This document shows, piece by piece, positions 18,765 to 29,297 of a stretch of DNA of 64,000 nt; within the stretch, counting starts at the first letter, position 1, and the number at the start of each line of letters is the position of its first letter. The position numbers were made by a program, and so were the translations under genes. Origin of the DNA: Gammaproteobacteria bacterium (GTDB taxonomy: Bacteria; Pseudomonadota; Gammaproteobacteria; HTCC5015); NCBI GenBank assembly GCA_013817245.1, contig JACDDA010000001.1:310001-374000 (forward strand), read 5' to 3'. Below the pieces are notes generated by a model. It worked only from the letters and a program-made list of their open reading frames with translations. It ran no database searches and was not told where the DNA came from.

Positions 18765-19510
18765 TATTAACCATCGCCAAACGCGAATTACGCGGCTTAT
18801 TTCATTCACCTTTAGCGTGGGTGTGTTTAGCCGTAGTACAAATTATCGTGGGATTCTTTTTTGCAATTACCATTAATGAATTCATACGTTATCAAGCCCA
18901 ACTTAGCGGCGAGTCCACCTTAGGCGTAACTGATATTGTTGCACCACAATGCATGGCGGTTTTAAGTTTTGTGATGTTATTTATCATGCCCTTATTAACA
19001 CCACGCTTAATCAGCGGTGAACATCGCAATAAAACCTTGCCGCTGTTGCTGGCGGCGCCGACAACTACTACGCGCATTATTCTCGGCAAATTTTTTGCGA
19101 TGCTGATTTTTATTTTAATCACGCAAGCATTGTTATTCTTGATGTTGTTATCGTTGTCGCTAGGCACTCAATTAGATTGGGGGCAAATCACTACCGGTAT
19201 TTTTGGTGTTTTATTGTCACTGGGTTTATTCGCCGCCATTGGTTTATATATTTCAACGTTAAATCGTGAACCCATGGTGGCTGGTGTGCTCACCTATGGC
19301 GCTTTATTTTTATTATGGATACTCGGCGTGGGTGCCAGCATGGTGGGAGAAGCCGGCGAAGTATTAAAATGGTTATCGCTCACTCAACATCAAGATAACT
19401 TTTATCGTGGCTTGATCGACAGCCGCGATTTAGTTTATTACGGTTTATTCACTGGCTTTTTCCTTTTACTCAGCATCCGTCGTTTAGATGCAGAACGCTT
19501 ACACGCCTAA
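18761..19510 (+). CDS. ABC-2 type permease (GldF-like)
   Basis: 249 aa with about six membrane helices. The start MILTIAKRELRGLFHSPLAWVCL is typical for this permease class. It forms the membrane channel with the upstream ATPase and overlaps its gene by 4 bp. The family exports unknown substrates. Confidence 0.88.
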   Translation: MILTIAKRELRGLFHSPLAWVCLAVVQIIVGFFFAITINEFIRYQAQLSGESTLGVTDIVAPQCMAVLSFVMLFIMPLLTPRLISGEHRNKTLPLLLAAPTTTTRIILGKFFAMLIFILITQALLFLMLLSLSLGTQLDWGQITTGIFGVLLSLGLFAAIGLYISTLNREPMVAGVLTYGALFLLWILGVGASMVGEAGEVLKWLSLTQHQDNFYRGLIDSRDLVYYGLFTGFFLLLSIRRLDAERLHA

Positions 19511-19519
19511 GACACTATT

Positions 19520-20908
19520 ATGAAACTTGATAAAAAAATTATTCGTTCACTGCGCTGGCAACATGCTAGCGGCACTTTTTTGCTTATTGCCATTGTCGCT
19601 TTATTGAGCTGGCTCAGCACCCAATATCACGATCAGTTTGATCTAAGCGCCGCTAATCGCAATACGCTGACCGATGCTAGTCGCCAGTTGCTCAAAAAAA
19701 TGCCGGATCCCATCACGGTCAAAATATTTCTCGCAGAAGACGCACCACAAGCGAGCTCAATAAAAACCTTATTGGATCGTTATAGCCGGTTTAAAGAAAA
19801 CTTTAAATTTGAATTTATCAATCCAGACACCAACCCTGCACTAGTTAGAGCTTTAAAAATTAATTACGCGGGTGAGTTAGTCGTTCAATACCAAGACAAA
19901 GAAGAACGTTTATCTAATCTAAACGAAGCTGATTTTAGTAATGCGCTACAACGCATGTTACAAACTCAGGAGCATTGGGTGTTGTTCTTGCAAGGTCACG
20001 GCGAGCGCAATCCTTTGGGCAACGCTAATCACGACTTTAATAAATTTAACATTCAATTAGAAAACCGTGGTTATAAAATTCAAACTATTAACTTGGCAGA
20101 AACTCCCGCTATCGCCACTAACACCAGCGTTTTAGTAATAGCCAGTCCGCAAGTGAAACTGCTCAGCGGTGAGATCAAACTCATTAATGAGTACATTGCT
20201 GGCGGCGGCAATTTATTATGGTTAACCGATCCTGCTGAACAAGCCGGTTTAGAAAGTTTAGCCACTAACTTAGGCATTAAAATTTTGCCAGGCATGATTG
20301 TTGATGCGATGACGCAAGCATTAGGCATTCAACAAGTAGACTTTGCTTTAGTCAGCAAATATTCATCGCATCCGGTCACTCATGCTTTAAGCGCGATCAC
20401 AGTCTTTCCGCAAGCGGTTGGTTTAGATCATGCTGGCGAAAGTTTTAGCGCGGAAGCTTTATTACAAACTCAAGAACGCTCGTGGACGGAATTAAGCGAT
20501 ATTAACAAAGGCGGCGACATTGATTTTAATGCCAACACGCAAGAAGTAGCCGGCCCTATCACGCTCGGTTTTGCATTAACGCGCACGCTTGAAACGCCAA
20601 CCACGCCTAATGAAAATAAAACTAATCGCTCAGAACAACGTGTCATTGTTGTCGGTGATGGTGACTTTTTAGCCAACGCGGTTATCGGTAATGGTGGAAA
20701 TTTAGAACTCGGCTTGTCGATGATGAATTGGTTAGCACATGATGACAATATGCTGAATGTGGCGCCGATCATGCCACCCGACACGCAGCTCACCCTCAGC
20801 AATATGCAACTGCTTGCGTTAGAAATATTTTTTGTGGTGTTGCTGCCTTTAGCGCTGATCAGTGCTGGCGTGGTTATTTGGTTAAAACGTCGCAAAGCTA
20901 AATCATGA
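19520..20908 (+). CDS. GldG-family ABC auxiliary protein
   Basis: 462 aa. An N-terminal membrane span (about residues 15-33) and a C-terminal span (about 435-455) bracket a large periplasmic domain. That domain includes the GldG-like region VLVIASPQVKLLSGEIKLINEYIAGGGNLLWLTDP. It probably works as an extracytoplasmic partner of the ABC exporter. Its stop overlaps the start of the DUF4340 gene (ATGA). Confidence 0.87.
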   Translation: MKLDKKIIRSLRWQHASGTFLLIAIVALLSWLSTQYHDQFDLSAANRNTLTDASRQLLKKMPDPITVKIFLAEDAPQASSIKTLLDRYSRFKENFKFEFINPDTNPALVRALKINYAGELVVQYQDKEERLSNLNEADFSNALQRMLQTQEHWVLFLQGHGERNPLGNANHDFNKFNIQLENRGYKIQTINLAETPAIATNTSVLVIASPQVKLLSGEIKLINEYIAGGGNLLWLTDPAEQAGLESLATNLGIKILPGMIVDAMTQALGIQQVDFALVSKYSSHPVTHALSAITVFPQAVGLDHAGESFSAEALLQTQERSWTELSDINKGGDIDFNANTQEVAGPITLGFALTRTLETPTTPNENKTNRSEQRVIVVGDGDFLANAVIGNGGNLELGLSMMNWLAHDDNMLNVAPIMPPDTQLTLSNMQLLALEIFFVVLLPLALISAGVVIWLKRRKAKS

Positions 20909-21789
20909 AAAATAGTTTTCTATTAAAAAAGCATTACGTTAATTTAGCGCTAATCATTATCGTTTTAGCGCTAGTTGCGGTTGTCTGGCTAAAACCTGGA
21001 CAACCCACGGCAGCAAAAATATTTGCCGCATTAACTGCAGACCAAGTGCAAAATATCGAACTACAGGTTTCCAACAAAGAATCTGTGCAGATTAAAAAAC
21101 AAAATGGCGTTTGGCAGATTACCGCGCCGATTACTATTCCGGCTAATCGCTTTCGCATCGAAAAAATATTAAGCATTACTCAAGCTAATAGCGAAAAACA
21201 TTATGCTGCTAATGATTTAGATTTAACTCAATTTGAGTTAATGCCGCCGCAAGCGCGTTTAATTCTCAATGAGCATGTCATTGAATTTGGCGGCATCGCT
21301 GAATTAGGTCAGCAACGGTATGTGAAAATTGAAAATGAAATTTTGCTGATCACAGATGATTATTTTCCGTTGATCAGCAGCGGCTTAGCCGGTCTCGTGG
21401 ATTCACAAGCTATTCCCGAAACCCAAAAGCTACTCAACATTCAAATGCCGAAATTTACCATTAGCCAAACCACGAAAGGTGCTTGGGCAATTTCACCCGC
21501 AAACCAACAACACACCAGCGATAGCTTGCAAGCATGGATTACTCAGTGGCAACAAGCGCGTGCTGTTTTTGCCGAACGATTTGTTAATCTTGACACTAAC
21601 AATGCGCCGATCGTTATTCTGCATTTCGCGGACAAAAGCCAATTGCAATATCATCTTATTACTAGCAATGGTGAAACCGCACTGTATCGTGCGGATGTCG
21701 GCATCAAATATCATTTTAGTTATGAAATTTTTCAAAGTATTGCTAACGAGCCCGCTCTTCCCGCCGCTGTAAACACCGCAACACCTTAG
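20905..21789 (+). CDS. DUF4340 membrane-anchored protein
   Basis: 294 aa. One N-terminal membrane span (LALIIIVLALVAVVWL) is followed by a periplasmic region of repeated short beta units (QNIELQVSNKESVQIKKQNG; RLILNEHVIEFGGIA) typical of DUF4340. The family regularly follows GldG-like genes. It ends 2 bp before mutM, so mutM is probably the last gene of this transcript. Confidence 0.85.
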   Translation: MKNSFLLKKHYVNLALIIIVLALVAVVWLKPGQPTAAKIFAALTADQVQNIELQVSNKESVQIKKQNGVWQITAPITIPANRFRIEKILSITQANSEKHYAANDLDLTQFELMPPQARLILNEHVIEFGGIAELGQQRYVKIENEILLITDDYFPLISSGLAGLVDSQAIPETQKLLNIQMPKFTISQTTKGAWAISPANQQHTSDSLQAWITQWQQARAVFAERFVNLDTNNAPIVILHFADKSQLQYHLITSNGETALYRADVGIKYHFSYEIFQSIANEPALPAAVNTATP

Positions 21790-21791
21790 CA

Positions 21792-22604
21792 ATGCCTGAG
21801 TTACCGGAGGTTGAAACAACACGTCTCGGTATTTCACCTTATCTGCTCCAACAATCTATTACTGATATTCGCGTTCATAATAAAAATTTACGCTGGCCAG
21901 TGCCGCAAGATTTAATCAGTCGTTTCCGCAATCAATCTATTAATGCCGTCGAAAGACGCGGCAAATATTTATTAATTAACACCGCTGTTGGTACATTAAT
22001 TATTCATCTCGGCATGTCGGGGAGTTTGCGTATCGTTGAGCCTAATACGCCTTTACGTAAACATGATCATGTTGAATGGTTGCTGGATAATAATAAAATT
22101 ATGCGTTTCCATGATCCACGACGTTTTGGTTGCGTGTTGTGGGCTGAAAATGCGGCCGAGCATTCACTTATAAAAGTATTGGGGCCCGAGCCTTTTGCTG
22201 ATGAATTTAATGGTGCTTATTTACATGCGACTAGTCGCAAACGCAGCGTGGCCATTAAAAATCTAATCATGAATAGCCATATCGTTACCGGCGTTGGTAA
22301 TATTTATGCAAGTGAAGCTTTATTTATGGCGGGAATTCGCCCCAAGCGTATGGCGCAACGTATAAGCAAAGCAGACAGCGAAGCTTTAGCTTGCGCAATT
22401 AAAATTATATTAAAAGCAGCTATCGAACAAGGCGGAACAACCTTGCGTGATTTTGTGCGCGAAGACGGTACACCAGGATATTTTAAACAACAATTATTTG
22501 TTTATGGTCGAGAAGGCCAAGCTTGTCGTAAATGCCAACACATAATCAAACAATATGTATTAGGCCAACGAAGTACTTATTATTGCTCAAACTGCCAGAA
22601 ATAA
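21792..22604 (+). CDS. mutM: Formamidopyrimidine-DNA glycosylase
   Basis: 270 aa. It excises 8-oxoguanine and formamidopyrimidines from DNA with beta,delta-elimination activity. The N-terminal PELPEVE supplies the catalytic Pro (after Met removal) and Glu; VGNIYASEALF is the helix-two-turn-helix segment. The C-terminal zinc finger has four Cys (CRKC and CSNC). Only 2 bp follow the DUF4340 stop. Convergent with coaD. Confidence 0.97.
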   Translation: MPELPEVETTRLGISPYLLQQSITDIRVHNKNLRWPVPQDLISRFRNQSINAVERRGKYLLINTAVGTLIIHLGMSGSLRIVEPNTPLRKHDHVEWLLDNNKIMRFHDPRRFGCVLWAENAAEHSLIKVLGPEPFADEFNGAYLHATSRKRSVAIKNLIMNSHIVTGVGNIYASEALFMAGIRPKRMAQRISKADSEALACAIKIILKAAIEQGGTTLRDFVREDGTPGYFKQQLFVYGREGQACRKCQHIIKQYVLGQRSTYYCSNCQK

Positions 22605-22611
22605 AATTATA

Positions 22612-23103
22612 TTATTTTTTAGAGGCTGGTAATTTTTTATTCATTTCTCTCAATACTGCAGGATGCACATAAGCGGCTACATCACCACCATGACGCGCAA
22701 TATCTTTGATCAAGGTAGAAGACAAAAAAGTAAATTCAACTGCGGGACTTAAATAAACCGTTTCGATATTAGGCTGCATGCTGCGATTCATACCAGCAAG
22801 CTGCACTTCGTATTCAAAATCAGAAACTGCACGCAAGCCACGAATAATAACGCTGGCACCCACATCACGCGCATATTCAACCATCAAATTACCAAAGGTA
22901 GTGACTTCTACGTTTTTAAATTCACTGAGTACTTCACGGGCTAATGCGGCACGCTCATCTAAAGTAAACAACGGATTCTTCGACGAACTCGCCGCAATCG
23001 CCAAAACAACTTTGCCGAAAACTTTTGCTGCGCGGCGCACCAAATCTGCATGACCATTGGTAATGGGATCAAAAGTCCCAGGGTAGATGGCGGTTACTTG
23101 CAT
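22612..23103 (-). CDS. coaD: Phosphopantetheine adenylyltransferase
   Basis: 163 aa. It transfers AMP from ATP to 4'-phosphopantetheine, the penultimate step of CoA synthesis. The nucleotidyltransferase motif TNGH is at residues 15-18 and the C-terminal FLSSTLIKDIARHGGD corresponds to the ISSTxVR motif. Transcribed downstream of rsmD with a 41-bp gap. Confidence 0.97.
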   Translation of the reverse strand: MQVTAIYPGTFDPITNGHADLVRRAAKVFGKVVLAIAASSSKNPLFTLDERAALAREVLSEFKNVEVTTFGNLMVEYARDVGASVIIRGLRAVSDFEYEVQLAGMNRSMQPNIETVYLSPAVEFTFLSSTLIKDIARHGGDVAAYVHPAVLREMNKKLPASKK

Positions 23104-23144
23104 GCGCGAGTCCTCTCAATAAATAACGAAATATTTTTAGCTAA

Positions 23145-23705
23145 TTAGTTTATAGCAACCAAACCATAAACAACGTCGCCGGATTGTTTCTGCCGCTCAT
23201 AATGCCAGCCCGAGGGTAGTGCTGGCAAACCCTGAGCGGCCGATTGCTCTATATATAATAGTGTATGCGCCGTTAAACATTGACTGCTGTGCAATACCGC
23301 CAACACCTGCTGCATATTTAGCGCAGTAAAAGGTGGGTCAATAAATACAATATCAAAAATCTGCTGAAGACTAGCAAGATATTGCAAGCTGTCCACTTGC
23401 TGAATCTCTATTTGTGTTGCGTTCAATAAATCCTTTTGCGTACGCAAATGTTTTACCAGTATTGCTTGCTGCTCTAACATTAGTACGTGGCTTGCGCCAC
23501 GTGACGCTGCTTCAAACCCTAACGCGCCACTACCTGCAAACATATCCAAACAACGTGCGCCTGCCATTCGCGGGGTCAACCAATTAAACAAAGTCTCACG
23601 CACCATATCTTTAGTGGGTCGCAGACCTTCGGCATTTAACACCGGAATACGTCGCCCGCGCCACGTGCCTGCAATAATGCGGATCGTATTAGCGGCTGCA
23701 GGCAT
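23145..23705 (-). CDS. rsmD: 16S rRNA (guanine966-N2)-methyltransferase
   Basis: 186 aa SAM-dependent methyltransferase. Motif I is LDMFAGSGALGFEAASRGA, and the catalytic DPPF in DIVFIDPPFTALN matches the N6/N2-type methyltransferase motif. It modifies G966 of 16S rRNA in the 30S subunit. Start and stop abut the upstream M16 gene (1-bp overlap), so it belongs to the M16-M16-rsmD-coaD unit. Confidence 0.95.
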   Translation of the reverse strand: MPAAANTIRIIAGTWRGRRIPVLNAEGLRPTKDMVRETLFNWLTPRMAGARCLDMFAGSGALGFEAASRGASHVLMLEQQAILVKHLRTQKDLLNATQIEIQQVDSLQYLASLQQIFDIVFIDPPFTALNMQQVLAVLHSSQCLTAHTLLYIEQSAAQGLPALPSGWHYERQKQSGDVVYGLVAIN

Positions 23706-25021
23706 TATTTATTTGCGGGCTTGGTCACAGCGCCGCCGACGATCACCAAGGCTAATTGCTCAGGATGTACGCGCCTAGTAAAAGCATCGCGAATATCCGT
23801 TACAGTGACAGCGCGAATTTTTTCATTGAATGTATTTAAATAATCTAAGGGCACATCATAAAAACCCATCATCGCTAAATAACCGATGCGCTCTTTGTTA
23901 CTATCAATGCGCAAAGCAAAACCGCTGGTAATATTTTGGATGGATTTTTCTAGTTCTTTTTCAGTTGGGCCTTGTTCAACGAATTTTTTGATTTGCTCAC
24001 GCATCAACGCAATAGCAGCTTCCGCTTGATCGTTGCGCGTTTGCATGCCGGCAGTGAAAGGACCAGCGACCGCCATCGGCGCAAAATAACTGTACACGCT
24101 ATAAGCTAAACCGCGATCTTCACGAATACTTTGCATTAATCGCGAAGCAAAACCACTGCCGCCTAAAATATGATTCCCCACATATAAAGCAAAATAATCG
24201 GGATCATTACGCGCTACTATCGCTTGGCCTAACAAAATATGTGTTTGCGCCGTCGGCATAGCGATACGCTTTTCTAAATTCGCGACTTTATTCGCAACTG
24301 TTGGTAAAGCCGCCGCTTTTGTTCCTGTCGCTAAACCCTGGGTTAATTGTTCCGCTATCGCTTCTGCTTGCGCGCGCGACACGTCGCCAACCAATACTAC
24401 CAACGCATTTTTCGCGACGTAATATTGCTGATGAAATGCTTGTAAATCTTTAGCCTTTAATTTTTGCACACTTTCAGCCACACCTTCTTCAGGTGAAGCA
24501 TAAGCATGTGTGCCATAAATCGCCGCATAAAAAGCATCTGCGGCAATATCTCCTGGCGATTGCTGCTTCGCTTTAATTCCCAATAACAAACGATTTTTAT
24601 CGCGCTCAACATCAGCTATTGGAAAAGTAGGTTTGGATAAAATAACACTGGCTGTTTCTAAGGCAATTTTTAATTGATCTGCATCGGTCAAACTACGCAA
24701 ACTTAAAGTTGCCATATCACGATCCGCACCGGTTGAAACGACCGCGCCTATATTTTCTAAGCGACTTGCAATTTGATCAGCATTCCAATTACCTGCGCCA
24801 CTCATTAATAAAGCACTGGTTAACTGCGCCACACCGGGCTGTTGCGCATCGCGCGCACTGCCAGCAGCAAATACTACGCGCACATCTAGCATCGGAATTT
24901 CAGGTGAAGCAACAAATAAAACTTTACTGCCTTTCGTAGTCGACCATTGTTGAATAGTCGGCCCCGCTATCACAACCGAAGCCCATAACATCATGCTCAT
25001 TACTGTAATTAATTTTTTCAT
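23705..25021 (-). CDS. M16-family peptidase-like protein lacking the zinc motif
   Basis: 438 aa with a signal peptide (MKKLITVMSMMLWASVVIAG). The M16 fold is recognisable (NALVVLVGDVSRAQAEAIAEQL, GGSGFASRLMQSIREDRGLAYSVYSY). The inverted zinc motif HxxEH is absent: the corresponding region reads QPGVAQLTSALLMSG. It is therefore expected to be the non-catalytic partner of the M16 protein encoded 2 bp upstream, as in other paired M16 genes. Periplasmic. Confidence 0.9.
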   Translation of the reverse strand: MKKLITVMSMMLWASVVIAGPTIQQWSTTKGSKVLFVASPEIPMLDVRVVFAAGSARDAQQPGVAQLTSALLMSGAGNWNADQIASRLENIGAVVSTGADRDMATLSLRSLTDADQLKIALETASVILSKPTFPIADVERDKNRLLLGIKAKQQSPGDIAADAFYAAIYGTHAYASPEEGVAESVQKLKAKDLQAFHQQYYVAKNALVVLVGDVSRAQAEAIAEQLTQGLATGTKAAALPTVANKVANLEKRIAMPTAQTHILLGQAIVARNDPDYFALYVGNHILGGSGFASRLMQSIREDRGLAYSVYSYFAPMAVAGPFTAGMQTRNDQAEAAIALMREQIKKFVEQGPTEKELEKSIQNITSGFALRIDSNKERIGYLAMMGFYDVPLDYLNTFNEKIRAVTVTDIRDAFTRRVHPEQLALVIVGGAVTKPANK

Positions 25022-25023
25022 GT

Positions 25024-26445
25024 TTATTCTCCGCTCACGTTAGGAGCAGTTATAGATGACTGCGGCACAAGTTCTGCCACTGTCACATGCTGATCAACAA
25101 AATACTCTTTCGCTACAGATTGAACTTGTTCAGCCGTCACCGCTTTAATTCCTGCGACATATTCATCTGCACGTTGCCAACCTAAACCAACCGCTTCTAA
25201 GAGACCTAAGCGCATGCCTTGATAAAACATAGAATCGCGCTGATATACTTCACTGGCTAACACTTGGGCTTTGACGCGTGCTAACTCTTCAGCGCTGATT
25301 TTATGCGTTTTTAATTTATTTAATTGTTGGCGCAATGCGGTTTCAATATCAGCGACTTTTTTGTTGTCGTTCGGCACAGCACTCAATACAAACGAAGAAT
25401 TCAAACGGTCATACATGTCATAACTGACGCTCACTTGCGCGGCAATTTGTTGCCCGCGAATTAATTCACGACTCAAGCGCGCGCTATCGCCACCGTCTAA
25501 CACACCCGCCAATACATCCAGTGCGTACACTTGCCAAGCTTCTTTGGCAGTTTTTAATACGGGCACGGGATAACCTAACACTACATAAGGGACTTCTGCT
25601 GGCGCATGCACTTTTATGCGCCGTTCACCTAATTGCGGAATTTCAATTTGAGTTTTTGGCGGGACTAATAGAGAAGGTTTAAGTTTGCCGAAATATTTTT
25701 TGGCTAAAGCATAAACTGCTGCGGGCTGCACATCTCCGACCACTACTAAGATAGCGTTATTCGGTGCATACCAACGATCATACCATTCACGTGCATCGTT
25801 CACTTTGTAATTCGTAATATCATCCATCCAACCAATGATCGGATGATGATACGGACTGTTCACAAAAGCAGTGGCTTGAAATTGTTCGAATGTTAAAGCT
25901 TGCGGATTATCTTCGGTGCGCATACGGCGCTCTTCTTTAACAACTTGTAATTCTTTTTTCAATTCGGTTTCATCTAATTTTAAATTGCGCATCCGCTCCG
26001 CTTCCAAACGCAAGCACAACTCTAAACGATCTGCCGCAATCGTTTGAAAATATGCAGTGTAATCCGTACCAGTAAAAGCGTTTTCTTCGCCGCCATTAAA
26101 CGCAATAATTTCTGAAAATTCGCCAGGCTTTAATTTTTTGGTGCCTTTAAACATCATATGTTCCAACATATGCGAGATGCCGGTAACGCCGTTGTGTTCA
26201 TAGCTAGAACCCACGCGATACCATACTTGCGACACCACTACCGGTGCGCGATGATCGGGCAACACCAAAATCCGCATGCCATTATCTAATTCATAAACCG
26301 TTACATTTGCTGCCGTAGTAGCTGGCAATAATTCGGCATGTGCTAGCGTGTTATACACACCGGCGTTACATAAAAGAGCTATTCCCATTAGCTTAAAGAA
26401 ATTTGCTTGTCGGTATTTATTTTTAATACTATTAATTAAGCGCAT
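25024..26445 (-). CDS. Periplasmic M16 zinc metallopeptidase, catalytic partner
   Basis: 473 aa. A signal peptide (about residues 15-37) is followed by an M16 N-terminal domain with the inverted zinc motif HMLEH in GISHMLEHMMFKGT and the downstream Glu ligand region ELKKELQVVKEERRM. The second domain has VVLGYPVPVLKTAKEAWQVYALDVLAGVL. It probably degrades peptides in the periplasm as a heterodimer with the following gene. First gene of a unit continuing into rsmD and coaD. Confidence 0.92.
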   Translation of the reverse strand: MRLINSIKNKYRQANFFKLMGIALLCNAGVYNTLAHAELLPATTAANVTVYELDNGMRILVLPDHRAPVVVSQVWYRVGSSYEHNGVTGISHMLEHMMFKGTKKLKPGEFSEIIAFNGGEENAFTGTDYTAYFQTIAADRLELCLRLEAERMRNLKLDETELKKELQVVKEERRMRTEDNPQALTFEQFQATAFVNSPYHHPIIGWMDDITNYKVNDAREWYDRWYAPNNAILVVVGDVQPAAVYALAKKYFGKLKPSLLVPPKTQIEIPQLGERRIKVHAPAEVPYVVLGYPVPVLKTAKEAWQVYALDVLAGVLDGGDSARLSRELIRGQQIAAQVSVSYDMYDRLNSSFVLSAVPNDNKKVADIETALRQQLNKLKTHKISAEELARVKAQVLASEVYQRDSMFYQGMRLGLLEAVGLGWQRADEYVAGIKAVTAEQVQSVAKEYFVDQHVTVAELVPQSSITAPNVSGE

Positions 26446-26634
26446 TAATACTCCAATTTTCTAACTGTTTTCTAATAACGACATAAAATAAACCACTTAA
26501 TTCTTAAACAGCAGCAGCGCTAATTTCTTACCAGCACGGGCTGCAGATGATACGATACTGCCGGCGGCAATCCCAGCTTGAACTTTGCGGATGACGCTGC
26601 CTCACTTTAATAAGGTTTATATCAGGTTTACATC

Positions 26635-27612
26635 ATGAATTGGCTACAACGTGTTTTCCAATCCCATCCGAGTACGCCGGACACGAGTCCCGCCAACCGC
26701 TCGGCGTTGCAACAGAGTCTACGAAAAACTCGCGCGATATTGACCACTGATTTAGGTGATTTGTTGCGCGGCAAGAAAAATATTGATGCCGCCACGCTCG
26801 AAGATCTAGAAACACGTTTATTGATGGCGGATGTCGGCATTAGCACCACGGAATGGATTATTGACCAACTCCGTAGTCGGAGTAGTTTTAATGAGAGCAC
26901 TGATCCTGATGCGTTGATGCAACATTTATTTAACATCTTGTGCGAGAGCCTGCAAACCAACAAACCTGCCCTTACTATTGATGCCGCAAAACCATTTACC
27001 TTCTTAGTTATCGGTGTTAATGGCAGCGGCAAAACCACCACCATTGGCAAGTTAGCGCATTATTTTAAGCAACAAAACCAACAGGTGTTGTTAGCTGCGG
27101 GTGATACTTTCCGCGCGGCTGCGATTGAACAATTGCAAGCGTGGGGTCAGCGCAATGACGTGGCGGTTATTGCCCAACAATCTGGCGCCGATAGTGCAGC
27201 GGTAATTTTTGATGCGTTACAAGCTGCGCAAGCACGCAAGGTTGATATTTTAATTGCTGACACCGCTGGCCGTTTGCATACTCAACAAGGCTTGATGGAT
27301 GAGTTAAAAAAAGTAAAGCGCGTCCTCAGTAAATTAGATGCAACAGCGCCGCATGAAACCTTATTGGTGTTAGATGCCAGCAGCGGTCAAAATGCGTTAG
27401 TGCAAGCACGACAATTTCATGAAGCGATTGGCGTCACCGGTTTAGTGTTAACAAAATTAGACGGCACTGCAAAAGGTGGTATTGTATTTGCCATCAGCCG
27501 CGAACTCGGTTTGCCGATTCGATTTATTGGCGTAGGCGAAAAGGCCGATGATTTACGCGTCTTTGAGCCGGTAAGTTATGTCGCCGCATTGTTAGATGAG
27601 AACACGCCCTAA
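26635..27612 (+). CDS. ftsY: Signal recognition particle receptor FtsY
   Basis: 325 aa SRP GTPase that docks ribosome-nascent-chain complexes at the membrane. The N domain covers about residues 20-110. In the G domain the P-loop GVNGSGKTT is at 127-135, followed by [15 protein letters not shown] and a C-terminal [12 protein letters not shown]. It lacks the long acidic A domain of the E. coli protein, as many family members do. The stop overlaps the ftsE start (TAATG). Confidence 0.97.
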   Translation: MNWLQRVFQSHPSTPDTSPANRSALQQSLRKTRAILTTDLGDLLRGKKNIDAATLEDLETRLLMADVGISTTEWIIDQLRSRSSFNESTDPDALMQHLFNILCESLQTNKPALTIDAAKPFTFLVIGVNGSGKTTTIGKLAHYFKQQNQQVLLAAGDTFRAAAIEQLQAWGQRNDVAVIAQQSGADSAAVIFDALQAAQARKVDILIADTAGRLHTQQGLMDELKKVKRVLSKLDATAPHETLLVLDASSGQNALVQARQFHEAIGVTGLVLTKLDGTAKGGIVFAISRELGLPIRFIGVGEKADDLRVFEPVSYVAALLDENTP

Positions 27613-28304
27613 TGTTGCAATTCGATCATGTCTTTAAACGTTATCCCAGCGGACAAGATGCACTGAGTGATGTGAATTTTTTTCTCGCAGCGGGTGAAAT
27701 GGCGTTTTTAACCGGACATTCGGGTGCGGGCAAAAGTACTTTTTTAAAACTCGTTACCGCTATTGAATATTGCTCGCGTGGCCAAATTATTATTAATGGC
27801 ATGAACATCAGCAAATTACCCAAATGGCGTGTGCCGTATTTACGTCGACAAATCGGCGTGATTTTTCAAGATCATCAATTACTGCATGATCGCACCGTGT
27901 TTGATAATGTTGCGTTGCCTTTAATTATTGCGGGTTATGCGCATCGAGAAATTGGTCGACGGGTGCGCGCTTCTTTAGACAAAGTTGATTTGCTCCATAA
28001 AGAACGAGCGTATCCCATCACTTTATCCGGTGGTGAACAACAACGTGTTGGCATCGCGCGCGCGGTAGTGAACAAACCACCCATTTTACTTGCCGATGAA
28101 CCTACGGGTAATTTAGATCCCGCATTATCGCGCGACATTATGAATTTATTCGCAAGCTTCCACCAAGTCGGTGTGACCGTGTTAGTGGCTACTCACGCGA
28201 TTGATTTAATTAACACACTGCCTTATCGACGTATTATTTTAAGCCAAGGCAAATTAATTCACGATGGTCATGCCGCATTGCATGAGGAAGATGCGCATGG
28301 TTGA
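27612..28304 (+). CDS. ftsE: Cell division ATP-binding protein FtsE
   Basis: 230 aa ABC ATPase with Walker A GHSGAGKST, signature LSGGEQQRVGIARA and Walker B ILLADEPTGNLDP. With FtsX it controls septal peptidoglycan hydrolase activation at the divisome. Coupled to ftsY upstream (1-bp overlap) and ftsX downstream (8-bp overlap with the preferred ftsX start). Confidence 0.97.
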   Translation: MLQFDHVFKRYPSGQDALSDVNFFLAAGEMAFLTGHSGAGKSTFLKLVTAIEYCSRGQIIINGMNISKLPKWRVPYLRRQIGVIFQDHQLLHDRTVFDNVALPLIIAGYAHREIGRRVRASLDKVDLLHKERAYPITLSGGEQQRVGIARAVVNKPPILLADEPTGNLDPALSRDIMNLFASFHQVGVTVLVATHAIDLINTLPYRRIILSQGKLIHDGHAALHEEDAHG

Positions 28305-29262
28305 AGCACGTCGCAAACAATCACCGGCATGGCAAGGGCTGATTAGCGCTTACGCTATCAATCATGCACAAGTGTGTATTAGCAGCTTGGGTCGTTTATG
28401 GCGCGCACCGATTGCGAGCTTAATGACTGCTGCGGTTATCGCAATTTCACTGGCATTACCGGCAGGATTTTTTATTGTATTAGAAAATGCGCAACGTTTA
28501 AGTGGTGGCTGGGATGGTATCGCGCGCGTCTCCTTATATATGAAACGTGATCAGCCCAACGAACGTATTACACAACTCGTGCAGAGTTTGCGACTACGCT
28601 CAGAAGTTGCTCACTTACAATTCATTAGCGCCGATCAAGCATTAGAAGAATTTAAAACCCGTAGCGAATATGGCACGGCATTAGACGCCTTACCTAACAA
28701 TCCATTGCCTGCCGTGATTGTGATCACACCCACCGCCGCCAATGCGGAGCCGGCAGCGTTAGAAGCTTTCGCGGCTGAATTACAGCAGTTTTCAGAAGTT
28801 GATCAAGTCCAGCTAGATTTACAGTGGTTAAAACGCTTATACGCCATCATGGATTTGATTCAACGCGGCTTACTGATTATTGCCAGCTTATTAGCACTGG
28901 GCGTCGTGCTGGTGATCGGCAACACCATCCGCCTCGACATCCTAAATCGTCGCCATGAAATCCAAGTCATGAAACTGATCGGCGCAACCGCCGGCTTTAT
29001 TCGTCGACCGTTTTTGTACACCGGTTTTTGGTATGGCCTTAGCGGCGGCATCATCGCCCTTTTGTTAGTCAACGGCGGCTTAGGCATGCTCCGCAGTCCG
29101 GTTAAACATCTTGCCGGCAGCTACAACAGCGACTTCCAATTGCAAACATTCGGCTTTGTAGACACCTTTATATTGCTGGGCGTCGCCATTAGTTTGGGTT
29201 TATTAGGTTCCTGGCTAGCCGTCAGCCGCCACCTACAAACCATCGAGCCCGGTAGCCGCTAA
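28297..29262 (+). CDS. ftsX: Cell division protein FtsX
   Basis: 321 aa from ATG at 28297, which has GAGGAAG 6 bp upstream; a longer frame begins at 28264 but without a ribosome site. Four membrane spans: one near residue 45, then three toward the C-terminus, with a large periplasmic loop between spans 1 and 2 that in the family contacts hydrolase activators. [18 protein letters not shown] is the conserved MacB/FtsX-type cytoplasmic segment. Confidence 0.95.
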   Translation: MVEARRKQSPAWQGLISAYAINHAQVCISSLGRLWRAPIASLMTAAVIAISLALPAGFFIVLENAQRLSGGWDGIARVSLYMKRDQPNERITQLVQSLRLRSEVAHLQFISADQALEEFKTRSEYGTALDALPNNPLPAVIVITPTAANAEPAALEAFAAELQQFSEVDQVQLDLQWLKRLYAIMDLIQRGLLIIASLLALGVVLVIGNTIRLDILNRRHEIQVMKLIGATAGFIRRPFLYTGFWYGLSGGIIALLLVNGGLGMLRSPVKHLAGSYNSDFQLQTFGFVDTFILLGVAISLGLLGSWLAVSRHLQTIEPGSR

Positions 29263-29297
29263 AACCCGCTTCACGCGCACGGGAACCTGCCTTATCA

